Shown here piece after piece: positions 8,912-18,000 of a DNA stretch of 64,000 bases (within the stretch, counting starts at the first letter, position 1; each line of letters opens with the position of its first letter). Below the pieces are notes generated by a model. The model saw nothing but the letters and a program-made list of their open reading frames with translations, was not told where the DNA came from and made no database searches. The stretch spans positions 1,302,001 to 1,366,000 of the forward strand of contig NZ_CP108088.1 of the NCBI RefSeq assembly GCF_036192275.1, written 5' to 3'. A program made the position numbers and the translations under genes. This stretch comes from Streptomyces sp. NBC_00250 (lineage in GTDB: Bacteria > Actinomycetota > Actinomycetes > Streptomycetales > Streptomycetaceae).

Positions 8912-10561
8912 ATGACAGTCCGCCATGAGGGGAATATTCAGACATCAATCCCCCAAGCCATGAGCCGGGCGGCCGAACACGGCGGGTCGCTTTCCATCCT
9001 GGACGGTTCCATGCGCGTCACCCGGTTTTCCTTACAGGAACTTCACGAACGCTCGACACGGGCCGCCGTGGGTCTGCGGCACGCGGGTGTCGCCCCCGGC
9101 GACCGGGTCTGCGTCATGGCCCCGACCTCCCCGATGATGCTGATCAATCTGTTCGGTCTCTGGCGGCTCGGTGCCGTGCCGGTCGTCCTGCCGCACGAAC
9201 AGCGCGGCGACGGCGCTCAGGCACGCGGTCTGCTCGTCGGCCGGTCGGCCGTCGCCGGGGCCACCGCTGTGATCACGGACCGCCCGGAGTTCGTACGGGG
9301 CGTGGGGCTGCCGGATGTCCGGGTTCTCACCCTCGACGCCGCCTCGGCCGGCGGCCCCGCTCCCGCGCCGCCGATGCCGGAGGCCGATCAGCTCGGCATG
9401 CTGCAGTTCACCTCGGGCACGAGCAGCACGTCCAAGGCGGTACCGGTCCGGCAGGGGCAGTTGATCGAGAACGTGCGGTCCTGCATGGAGACGCTGGAGA
9501 TGCGCCCGGGTCACACCTACGTGAGCTGGCTGCCCTTCTACCACGACATGGGGATCGTCTCCGTGGTCGGACTGGTCTCGCAGGGTGTGCACACCGTGGT
9601 CATGCCCACCGAGAACTTCCTCGGCCGGCCGTCGTCCTGGCTGGCGACGGTGAGCGCGTGGCGTGCGGAGATCACCGCCGCGCCCAACTCCGCCTACCGG
9701 CTCGCGGCCAGGGCCCAGCAGCTGCGGCCCGCGGAGCTGGACCTGTCGTGTCTGAAGGTCGCCATCAACGGAGCGGAACCGGTCACCGCCGACATCGTCG
9801 AGGAGACCCTTCAGATCCTGGGCAAGAGCGGAATGCCCGCCGGAAGCCTCTGCCCGACCTACGGCATGGCCGAGACCACGCTCGTCGTCAGCGCCGACTC
9901 CGCGGGCTCCGCACCGCGCGTCCTGGATCCCCAGGAGGTGCCGAACGGCGGCGACCACCCGTTGCCGGCCCGGCCGCTGGTGTCCTGCGGCCGGCCGCTC
10001 GCCGGGACGACGGTCACCATTCACGGGCCCACGGACCAGGAGCTTCCCGACGGGCACGTGGGCGAGGTCCAGGTGCGCGGCCCCGGCGTCACCGACGGCT
10101 ACTGGACGGGCCCCGGCCGGCCCCTCGACGGCCAGGGAAAGCTGGCCGACGGGCGGATGCGCACGGGCGACCTCGGGTTCCTGCACGAAGGGGAGCTGTA
10201 CATCTGCGGCCGGGCCAAGGACATGATCATCGTGGCGGGTCGCAACCTCTACCCGGAGGACTACGAGATCGCCGCCGAGGCGGTCCCCGGCGTACGGGCG
10301 GGTCATGTGATCGCGTTCTCGCTGCCGGACACGGAGCGGATGGTCGTCGTCGCGGAGGGGGTCGGCGGCGAGGAGTCCCTGGACCGGCTGGGGCGCGAGC
10401 TCTTCGACGTCCTGCGCACCACGGCCCAGCACGCACCCGCGGAGGTGCTGATCGTGCGCCCGGCGACCCTCCCGAAGACCTCCTCGGGCAAGAAGCAGCG
10501 CGGGGTGTGCCGTGAGCTGTATCTGGCCGGGGACCTGGAGGTCGTCCGCACGGTCCGCTGA
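8912..10561 (+). CDS. fatty-acyl-AMP ligase (FAAL-like)
   Basis: A 549-residue ANL-superfamily adenylate-forming enzyme from ATG 8912 (GGAAGGA, 9 bases upstream). The phosphate-binding motif near residue 166 is FTSGTSSTSKA. WLPFYHDMGIVSVVGL and the later YGMAETTLVVS are wording typical of fatty-acyl-AMP ligases rather than CoA ligases. The C-terminal catalytic lysine lies in LPKTSSGKKQR. FAALs activate a free acid as an adenylate and pass it to a carrier protein; the likely acceptor is the N-terminal carrier domain of the NRPS or one of the two ACPs. Codon 41 (9032-9034) is the rare Leu codon TTA, which in Streptomyces ties translation to the bldA tRNA and so to development. It ends before a strong hairpin. 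Confidence 0.85.
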   Translation: MTVRHEGNIQTSIPQAMSRAAEHGGSLSILDGSMRVTRFSLQELHERSTRAAVGLRHAGVAPGDRVCVMAPTSPMMLINLFGLWRLGAVPVVLPHEQRGDGAQARGLLVGRSAVAGATAVITDRPEFVRGVGLPDVRVLTLDAASAGGPAPAPPMPEADQLGMLQFTSGTSSTSKAVPVRQGQLIENVRSCMETLEMRPGHTYVSWLPFYHDMGIVSVVGLVSQGVHTVVMPTENFLGRPSSWLATVSAWRAEITAAPNSAYRLAARAQQLRPAELDLSCLKVAINGAEPVTADIVEETLQILGKSGMPAGSLCPTYGMAETTLVVSADSAGSAPRVLDPQEVPNGGDHPLPARPLVSCGRPLAGTTVTIHGPTDQELPDGHVGEVQVRGPGVTDGYWTGPGRPLDGQGKLADGRMRTGDLGFLHEGELYICGRAKDMIIVAGRNLYPEDYEIAAEAVPGVRAGHVIAFSLPDTERMVVVAEGVGGEESLDRLGRELFDVLRTTAQHAPAEVLIVRPATLPKTSSGKKQRGVCRELYLAGDLEVVRTVR

Positions 10562-10620
10562 CCCGGCCCGACCGAGCCGGCCAGGGCCTGGCCGGACCGC
10601 TCGGCCCCACGTACGAAACC

Positions 10621-10655
10621 GGCGGGGCGCCGTCCGAGGAGGACGGCGCCCCGCC
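10621..10655. terminator. bidirectional intrinsic terminator
   Basis: A perfect 15-base-pair inverted repeat (GGCGGGGCGCCGTCC, 5-base loop, then its complement) sits between the convergent AMP-ligase (+) and SCP2 (-) genes. The strong GC stem without a U-tract is usual for Streptomyces. Confidence 0.85.
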
Positions 10656-10680
10656 GGGCCGTGTCCGTGAACGCGCCGGG

Positions 10681-11106
10681 TCAGCGCGGATCGTCCACGA
10701 ACGTGCTGGCGACATGGGCGGCGAGCGAGACCAGCTCATCCGTCGCCCGGACGTAGCGCAGCAGCGTCGGCAGATGCCCGGTCACCATCAGATCACCGTC
10801 GAGCATGCCCTCGATCGGATCGATCTCGCCCCGGATGACCCCCTTCCAGGAGGAGTACGGGGCCCGGATCACGAAGGTCGAGTCCTTGGCCTTCTCCTCG
10901 CCCGTGTCGTACTCGGCCCACTTGCACTTGCCGCCGCCGAACTCGGTGTGACACCAGATGTCGGCGGGAACCCCGCTCTCCGCCTCGGCCTCGAAGACGA
11001 AGGCGATCTCGGCGTCGAACGTGCTCGCCGCCTCCTCGAACTCCTCCGAAGCATTGATGCGCTGGACATACGACTGCAGCCATTCGGTGCTGGGAAAGAC
11101 GCTCAC
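10681..11106 (-). CDS. SCP2 sterol-carrier-domain protein
   Basis: A 141-residue protein beginning with GTG 11106 behind CGAGGGGA. The fold is SCP2-like: an alternating strand pattern with SSWKGVIRGEIDPIEGMLDG in the middle and MVTGHLPTLLRYVRATDEL at the end, where a ligand-binding tunnel closes. SCP2 domains bind hydrophobic acyl or polycyclic ligands. A second SCP2 protein is coded at 41.8 kb in the same cluster; the two are only distantly alike. A role in shuttling or shielding a greasy intermediate is plausible but inferred. It is divergent from the ABC exporter genes, with about 200 bases between. Confidence 0.7.
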   Translation of the reverse strand: MSVFPSTEWLQSYVQRINASEEFEEAASTFDAEIAFVFEAEAESGVPADIWCHTEFGGGKCKWAEYDTGEEKAKDSTFVIRAPYSSWKGVIRGEIDPIEGMLDGDLMVTGHLPTLLRYVRATDELVSLAAHVASTFVDDPR

Positions 11107-11314
11107 GAAGTCCCCTCGGTCTCACACGGTCCCGTACGGTCTCGGTCTCGTTTCTAGCGCCGGCGGGCGCTCCGTCCACAGGGCCAACGGGACGTCCGTG
11201 CCACAGCACCACCGGCGACGCCGATCGGCCACTCCGAACGGACGTCCGGCGAGGCACGAACGACGCTCCGAATCAGCGCTGTGCACGGAGGACCGCTGCT
11301 CCCAGAGTGACTTC

Positions 11315-12316
11315 ATGTCCACCATCGAGGTCCAAGGCCTCTACAAGGCGTTCGACGACGGCACGGTCGCACTCGACCACGTCGATCTCGAGGTAAGTGC
11401 CGGCGAGGTGTTCGGCTTCCTCGGCCGCAACGGTGCCGGCAAGACCACCACGGTCAGAGTCCTGGCCACTCTCATCAGGCCGACATCCGGCGAGGCCCGC
11501 GTGCTCGGGCTCGATGTCGTCAAACAGCGGTCCGAGGTGCGCGACCGGATCGGTCTCTCGCTCCAGCAGGCGGCACTCGACCCGCTGATGACCGGGCGCG
11601 AGCATCTGAACCTCATCGCCTCCCTGCGCCGCATGAGCAGCAAGGAACGCAAGGCACGCGTCGACGAGCTGCTGGCCTCCTTCGGCCTGACCGACGTGGC
11701 GGACCGGCTCGTCGCCGCGTACACCGTCGGCATGCGGCGTCGGCTGGACGCCACGCTCGCCCTGGTCCACCGGCCCGAACTGCTCTTCCTGGACGAGCCC
11801 ACCACCGGGCTCGACCCGCAGAGCCGGCGGGCGTTGTGGGCCTTCGTCCGGCAGTACCGCGCGGACGGCGGCACGGTGTTCCTCACCACGCAGTATCTCG
11901 ACGAGGCCGACGAGCTGTGCGACCGGATCGCGATCCTGGACAAGGGAAGGGTCGCGGTCACCGACACTCCGGAAGGGCTCAAGAAGGGCATCGGCGGCAA
12001 GGTCCTCCAGCTCACCGCGGCCTCGCCCGAGGCCCGCGGCACCGCGGCCGGAGTGGTCGGCGAGGCGGCCTGCCACGAGGACGACGGCGTCCTGAGCATC
12101 GACCTGTCCGGCAAGGAGGATCTGATGCCCGAACTTCTGGCCCGGCTGCGCGACGCCGGGGTTGCGCTGGACGGGACGACCGTCGCCGACCCGACCATCG
12201 AGGACGTCTTCGTCCGGCTCACGGGTGAGTCCCTGGACAGCAAGGTCGCACACGAGAGCGCGGTCTCGGCGGCGGCACTCGGCCGGACCATCGGAACCCA
12301 GCAGGGAGGAATGTGA
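11315..12316 (+). CDS. DrrA-type ABC exporter ATPase
   Basis: A 333-residue ATPase of the daunorubicin-resistance (DrrA/CcmA) family. Walker A is GRNGAGKTTT near residue 42, Walker B is LLFLDEPTTGLD, and the H-loop region is TTQYLDEADEL. The ABC signature, normally YSGGMRRRLD, reads YTVGMRRRLD here, a departure at the most conserved Ser-Gly. The C-terminal extension (after residue 220) matches the DrrA regulatory tail. Start ATG 11315 lies 13 codons before the first beta strand of the domain. It is coupled to the permease that follows, and the pair probably exports the cluster product and gives self-resistance. Confidence 0.85.
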   Translation: MSTIEVQGLYKAFDDGTVALDHVDLEVSAGEVFGFLGRNGAGKTTTVRVLATLIRPTSGEARVLGLDVVKQRSEVRDRIGLSLQQAALDPLMTGREHLNLIASLRRMSSKERKARVDELLASFGLTDVADRLVAAYTVGMRRRLDATLALVHRPELLFLDEPTTGLDPQSRRALWAFVRQYRADGGTVFLTTQYLDEADELCDRIAILDKGRVAVTDTPEGLKKGIGGKVLQLTAASPEARGTAAGVVGEAACHEDDGVLSIDLSGKEDLMPELLARLRDAGVALDGTTVADPTIEDVFVRLTGESLDSKVAHESAVSAAALGRTIGTQQGGM

Positions 12317-13095
12317 TGTCCGCTGCCTCCGGTACGACGACACTGCTCGTCCGCAATCTGCGCGAAGGGGTGCGGAGCCCCGTCATCGCGTTCGTCTTCC
12401 CCGTGGTCTTCCCGCTGTTCCTCATCACGCTGGTCGCGTCGAGCTACGAGCGGATGGCCTTCATCCCCGGCTTCCCGGTCACGCCGTACGCCGCCTACAT
12501 GGCTCCGGGGCTGCTGCTGTTCACCGGCATGATGGGCTCCGGATACTCGGCGACGGCGCTGGTGCTCGACGCCCAGAGCGGTTTCCTGGACCGGCTGCGC
12601 CTGCAACCGGTGCGCCCCACCGCACTGCTGCTCTCCCGGCTGCTCTTCGACGCGATCCGCGTCGTGCCCGCCGTCCTCGTCGTCCTCGTCGTCAGCGTGC
12701 TGCTCGGCGCCCGGATCGAGCAGGGTGCTCTAGGGGTCCTGGGCCTTCTGCTGCTGTGCTCGCTCTGGTCGGTGGCGTACGGCGGTTTCTTCTACATCGT
12801 CGCCCTGCGCACCCGCAATCCGCAGGCCCCGCTGGCGATGGCTCCGCTCTCGGTCCTCCTGTTGTTCGCCAGCCCGGCGGCGGCGCCGCCGCTCCTGCTC
12901 CAGGACTGGCTCGCCGCGCTGACCCGGTGGAACCCCTTCACCTATGTCATCGAGGGCGTCCGTGCGCTGATGACCGGTCCCACGAGCGGCACGGTCACCG
13001 AGGCCCTGCTCAAGGCGGTCGCGGTCCTGATCGGCATGACGCTCGTCACCCAGCTGTTCGTCATCCCCGCGTTCGCCCGCCTGGTGGAGGACTGA
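12316..13095 (+). CDS. ABC-2 type exporter permease (DrrB-like)
   Basis: A 259-residue membrane protein with six hydrophobic segments and the ABC-2 signature NPFTYVIEGVRALMTG near residue 215. ATG 12316 shares its first base with the TGA of the ATPase gene (TGATG), five bases after GGGAGGA, which explains the choice over GTG 12313. With the upstream ATPase it forms a DrrAB-type exporter that moves hydrophobic natural products out of the cell. The type II thioesterase follows in the same direction after 56 bases. Confidence 0.85.
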   Translation: MSAASGTTTLLVRNLREGVRSPVIAFVFPVVFPLFLITLVASSYERMAFIPGFPVTPYAAYMAPGLLLFTGMMGSGYSATALVLDAQSGFLDRLRLQPVRPTALLLSRLLFDAIRVVPAVLVVLVVSVLLGARIEQGALGVLGLLLLCSLWSVAYGGFFYIVALRTRNPQAPLAMAPLSVLLLFASPAAAPPLLLQDWLAALTRWNPFTYVIEGVRALMTGPTSGTVTEALLKAVAVLIGMTLVTQLFVIPAFARLVED

Positions 13096-13151
13096 CCCGG
13101 TGTGCTGAGCGCCGGGACCGCGCACCGAGATTCGAGAGGAGTTGTGCGCAC

Positions 13152-13841
13152 ATGCTTTTGTACTGCTTCCCGCACGCCGGGGGCGCCGAGTCGCTGTACC
13201 GCGCGTGGGCGGAGGAGCTGGCCCCGGACGCCGAGGTCCGGGTTCTCGGGCGCGGCAGCCGGCCGAGCACGGTCGCGCCCGCGGCTCCGGTGACCGCGCT
13301 CGCCTCCGCCCTCGCCGACCGGCTGAGGGCGGAGAACGGCCCCTTCGCGTTCCTCGGCCACAGTCTCGGCGCCCTGATCGCCTTCGAGACGGCCAGGGAA
13401 CTGCGCTCGAAGGGCGCGCCGGGACCGCACACTCTCATCGCCTCCGGTCACGTGGCACCCCATCTCCCCTCCCCGGGGCCGGAGTTGGCCGACCTGCCGA
13501 CCGTGAAGTTCTGGGAGGAGGTGCGCCTCCTGGGCGGAACCCCGCCGGAGCTGATGGAGAGCGAGGCCCTGCGCGAGGTGGCCGAGCCCGGTCTCCGGGC
13601 CGAGTTCCGGGCGGCGGAGGGCTACCGATACTCCCCCGGGTTGCCGCTGGACTGCCCGGTCCTGGCCCTGGCCGGCACCGAGGACGACCGGGCGCCCGCA
13701 GAGCTGATGGCCCCCTGGCGGATGCACACGACGGGCGACTTCGAGCTCCAACTGGTCCCGGGCGGGCACTTCTTCATCGCCGAGAACACCGCGTGCGTCC
13801 TGGATTCCGTCCGCTCCCGGCTGACGGCCGCCGTGCGCTGA
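13152..13841 (+). CDS. type II thioesterase
   Basis: A 229-residue alpha/beta hydrolase of the editing-thioesterase (RifR/GrsT) family. It opens with LLYCFPHAGGAES, has the nucleophile elbow GHSLG near residue 70, Asp in LAGTEDDRAP and His in GGHFF near the end. These enzymes clear wrong or stalled acyl groups from carrier domains. A stand-alone editing thioesterase fits with the NRPS gene that begins 1.2 kb downstream and lacks its own thioesterase domain, so a release role should also be kept in mind. Start ATG 13152 follows GAGAGGAG at about 11 bases. A strong terminator follows. Confidence 0.9.
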   Translation: MLLYCFPHAGGAESLYRAWAEELAPDAEVRVLGRGSRPSTVAPAAPVTALASALADRLRAENGPFAFLGHSLGALIAFETARELRSKGAPGPHTLIASGHVAPHLPSPGPELADLPTVKFWEEVRLLGGTPPELMESEALREVAEPGLRAEFRAAEGYRYSPGLPLDCPVLALAGTEDDRAPAELMAPWRMHTTGDFELQLVPGGHFFIAENTACVLDSVRSRLTAAVR

Positions 13842-13870
13842 TCCGGCGCAACCGGCGTGTCCGACGCACG

Positions 13871-13907
13871 AAGAGGCCCTGTCTCCTCCGAGGAGACAGG
13901 GCCTCTT
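13871..13907. terminator. bidirectional intrinsic terminator
   Basis: A perfect 17-base-pair stem (AAGAGGCCCTGTCTCCT, 3-base loop, complement) lies between the convergent thioesterase (+) and the membrane-anchored protein (-). Confidence 0.9.
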
Positions 13908-13944
13908 CCGGTGCTCCGGCTGGTGCGCTCCCGGTGACAGGGAC

Positions 13945-14814
13945 TCAGATCTGCGGGGTGCGCGAGGTCAGGACGTAGGAGGCCTCCACGCGGTACGTGC
14001 CCTTGTTGCCGCCGCCTCGGTCGACGTTGACGTCGGCGGACCGGACGACCTTCAGGTAGAGGCCGTCCTCCTTGTCGAACCACACGTCGGCTACGGCGTC
14101 ACCGTCGAGACCGTCGCCCTTGACGTAGCTGTCGATACGGACGTGATGGGCACCGCGCTTCTCGCCGCCGACGTCCACCGTCTCGTCGCCGACGTATTTG
14201 ATCACGATCCGCGCGCGGTTGCCGTGAGCGACGCAGATCGTCTCCTCCTTCCCGCCGGGCTTCACCGCGGCACCGCCGACCTGGACCATCGCGGGATTGC
14301 ACTTGTGGGCCTCGTCGCCCTCGATGCCGGCGAAGCTCACCTTCTGCATGTGCGCGAGACACAGGTACTCGTTCTTCCCACTGCACTGGCGGTGCGCGTC
14401 GACGTGTTCCTCGATCGGGGCGAAGTACAACTCCCATACGCAGCCGCCGCCATGGTGCACCCGCGCGTAGCTCTCCTTGGGGAAGGGGCGTTCATAGCTG
14501 TCCCCCGCGTAGATGATGGAGTCCTTGCCGTCCGTCTTGTACGTGTAGACACCGGCGGCCGGCACCGTGAACCCCTTGATCGCCTTGTTCGGGGACACCG
14601 GGGCCTTGATCTGGCCGAGTTCGTCGCGGAACGCCTTCGGATGCTCCCGGTAGATGCTCAGCGCCTTGCTCAGCGACACCGGTGTCCCTTCCGGGCTGAT
14701 GGCCTCCGTGCGGTTCGCGATGATGAAGGCACCGGCCGCGATGAGAACGGCCAGGATGGGAATGATCCGAAGCAATGTCCGGCCGAAACTCCGCTTCGGT
14801 GAGGGCCCTGTCAC
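13945..14814 (-). CDS. membrane-anchored protein of unknown function
   Basis: GTG 14814 follows AAAGGAG at five bases and starts a 289-residue protein. Residues about 10-30 (LLRIIPILAVLIAAGAFIIA) form one membrane anchor. The rest is extracytoplasmic by topology, with alternating strands and six or so cysteines (for example in GGGCVWELYF, NEYLCLAH and ETICVAHG), suggesting disulfides. It recalls uncharacterised actinobacterial exported proteins, but I recognise no named domain. It is divergent from the NRPS gene across 250 bases. Whether it belongs to the cluster is unclear. Confidence 0.6.
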   Translation of the reverse strand: MTGPSPKRSFGRTLLRIIPILAVLIAAGAFIIANRTEAISPEGTPVSLSKALSIYREHPKAFRDELGQIKAPVSPNKAIKGFTVPAAGVYTYKTDGKDSIIYAGDSYERPFPKESYARVHHGGGCVWELYFAPIEEHVDAHRQCSGKNEYLCLAHMQKVSFAGIEGDEAHKCNPAMVQVGGAAVKPGGKEETICVAHGNRARIVIKYVGDETVDVGGEKRGAHHVRIDSYVKGDGLDGDAVADVWFDKEDGLYLKVVRSADVNVDRGGGNKGTYRVEASYVLTSRTPQI

Positions 14815-14980
14815 AGTCGCTCCTTTGGCAGACGGTATTCCCCTGCACACTCGCGGGCGTTCCCGGTGCCGCACAGCCCAGCAGGGCGCAGCCGAAGGGC
14901 CCCACCTCACGTCCCCCTCGAACGGACACTGCTCCACGTCACCAGCTGCCCGGCCGACCCGGGTGTCCTTCGGGTCTCGT

Positions 14981-15009
14981 GGGCCTGCCTCCCGGACAGG
15001 GAGGGTGGC
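14981..15009. promoter_or_regulatory. hairpin in the NRPS 5' region
   Basis: GGCCTGCCTCCC-ggaca-GGGAGGGTGGCC forms a 12-base-pair arm with a two-base internal mismatch, about 56 bases before the NRPS start codon. It could be an operator or a leader structure; nothing else in the 14815-15064 gap stands out. Confidence 0.35.
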
Positions 15010-15064
15010 CCGCGACAGGCACGTGCAGGGACGCTTCGCCGAATGGCACTCCGAAGGGGATCCA

Positions 15065-18000
15065 GTGAATCCGACCAGCAGCGGACACGTCGGCATCGGC
15101 GTGGTGGACCGTGAGGTCCTGCTCTCCCTTGAACCCGCACAACGGCTCGGCACGATCAGCGACTACCTCTGCGATCGCTATGCGGCGATCACCGACAGGG
15201 AGCGGCCGTCGGATCCGGACGAGCAGCTCTTCCTGGAGTCGCTCCACGCGACCGAGTTCCAGCTCACCGTCGAGTCCGAGCTGGGCGTGTCGGTCTCGCT
15301 CGCCGACCTCGTCGAGGCACCGAGCCCGCGTGCGCTCGCGGAGGCGATCGATCTGAGGCTGACCTCCCCCGACGAGGCCCTCGTGGAGGGGGCTGACGGT
15401 CCGGCGCTGGTTCCGGACCCCGGTGGGTTGCACGAGCCGTTCGGGCTGACGGACGTGCAGCACGCGTACTGGCTGGGCCGCTCGGGTCTGTTCGAGCTCG
15501 GTGATGTGTCGACACATCTCTATCTGGAGCTGGAATCGGAGGACTTCGAGCCCGAGCGCGGGAACACCGTCCTGCGCCGGCTGGTCGCACGTCACGACAT
15601 GCTGCGCGCGATCGTCCGCCCGGACGGACGCCAGCAGATCCTCGACACCGTCCCCGAGGCGTCCATCGCCTACCAGGACCTCTCACAGCTGAGCGACGAA
15701 GAGGCCGAGGCCGAGATCACCGCCGTACGGGACACCCTGTCCCACGAGGTACGGCCGGCCGACCAGTGGCCGCTGTTCGAACTGCGCGCACAGCGCCTGC
15801 CCGGCGGCACCACCCGCCTCCACCTCAGCCTGGACATGCTCATCGCCGACGCCGCGTCGGTCCGCATCCTGCTCACCGAATGGGCAGCCCTCTACGCCGA
15901 CCCCGACACGGTCCTCCCCCCGATCGGACTGTCCTTCCGGGACTACTGCACCGCCACCACCGGCCTGGAGAACACCACCGCCCGCAACTACTGGACCCAA
16001 CGCCTCCACACCCTCCCGCCGGCACCCGAACTGCCCACGCTCCCGATCCCCCCGGGCACCCCGACCCGCTTCACCCGCCGCACCCACACCCTGCCCGCCG
16101 ACCAGTGGGCCCGCCTGAAGAACCAGGCACACCAACGCGGACTCACACCCTCCGCACTCCTCTGCGCCGCCTACGCCGAAACCCTCGCCACCTGGGCGAA
16201 GGAACCCCACTTCACCCTCAACGTCACCATCGGCGACCGCCTCCCCCTGCACCCCGACACCGAACACCTCATCGGCGACTTCACCAACCTCATCCTCCTG
16301 GAGACCGACCACCGGACGGAGGGCTCGTACACCGAGCGGGCGGGGATGTTGCAGCGTCAGCTCTGGCGGGATCTGGAGCACCGTGCGTTCGGCGGGGTGC
16401 GTCTCATCCGTGAACTGGCCCGGGAGCACGGGCCCGCGCGGGCCGCGATGCCCGTCGTCTTCACCAGCGTCCTCGGATACGAGATGCCGGGGTCGCCGGG
16501 CCGGCCGGTTCGGGGTCTCGGCCATGCGGTCGGCGCGCTGTCGCAGACGCCGCAGGTCCATCTCGACTGCCAGGTGGTGGAGCAGGACGAGGCCCTGGTC
16601 GTGAGTTGGGACGCGGTCGAGAAGCTGTTCCCGGCAGGTGTGCTCGACGACGCGTTCTCGGCGTACACGGCCTTGCTCGGTGCTCTCGCCGAAACGCCGG
16701 ACACCTGGGATCTGACGCATCCGGTCTCCGCACCCGCGGCTCATCTGCGGGTCGTCGAGGCGGTGAACAGCGTCGTGGCTCCTGTGCCCGAGGGTCTGTT
16801 GCATGAGCCGGTGTTCGCCCAGGCCGCCCGGACTCCCCACGCCACCGCCGTCATCACACCCACCCGCACCCTGACCTACGCCGAACTCACCGACCACGCA
16901 CTCCACATCGCCCAAGGACTACGCGCCCACGGCGTCCGACCCGGCGAACTCGTCGCCATCAGCATGCACAAGGGATGGGAACAGATCGCAGCCGTCCTCG
17001 GCATCCTCCACGCCGACGCCGTCTACCTCCCCATCGACCCCGAACTCCCCCACGAACGCATCACCTACCTCCTCACCCACACCGACACCCGCACCGTCCT
17101 CACCCAACCCGACACCACCACCAGCATCGACTGGCCCACCACCATCACCCCCCTCACCGTCCACGACAACGCCCCCTGGTACCACACCCCCACACCCCAC
17201 ACCCCCACACGCACCCCCAACGACCTCGCCTACGTCATCTTCACCTCCGGCTCAACCGGCCAGCCCAAAGGCGTCATGATCGACCACCGCGGCGCCCTCA
17301 ACACCATCCACGACATCAACAACCGCACCCAACTCACCCCCCACGACACCATCCTCGGAATCTCCAGCCTCTCCTTCGACCTCTCCGTCTGGGACATCTT
17401 CGGCACCCTCACCGCCGGCGCCACCCTCGTCCTGCCCAACCCCGGAACCCAACGCGACCCCCACCACTGGAACCACCTCATCACCCACCACCACATCACC
17501 ACCTGGAACTCCGTCCCCGCCCTCTTCGAACTCCTCACCGAACACCGAAACCAAAACAACACCCCCACCAACACCACCCTCAAAACAGCCCTCCTCTCCG
17601 GAGACTGGATCCCCCTCACCCTCCCCCAACGCGCCAAAAACACCTTCCCCCACCTCCAACTCCACAGCCTCGGCGGCGCCACCGAAGCCTCCATCTGGTC
17701 CATCCACCACCCCATCACCACCACCCCAGAAGAATGGACCAGCATCCCCTACGGAAAACCCCTCACCAACCAAACCATGCACATCCTCGACCACCACCAA
17801 AACCCCCGACCCCCCTACACCACCGGACACATCCACATCGGCGGCACCGGCGTCGCACTCGGCTACTGGAAAGACCCCCAAAAACCGGCAACGCCTTCAC
17901 CACCCACCCCCACACCAAACAACGCCTCTACAAAACAGGCGACCTCGGACGCTACTGGCCCGACGGAACCATCGAATTCCTCGGCCGCGAAGACCACCAA

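Noticed and set aside
17878..17885. Classical programmed -1 frameshift site
   Set aside because: The codons are CCC CAA AAA CCG, not a tandem X-XXY-YYZ heptamer. I see no clear pseudoknot after it, and copy 2 needs no shift. Missing base or mutation is simpler, though slippage is not excluded.
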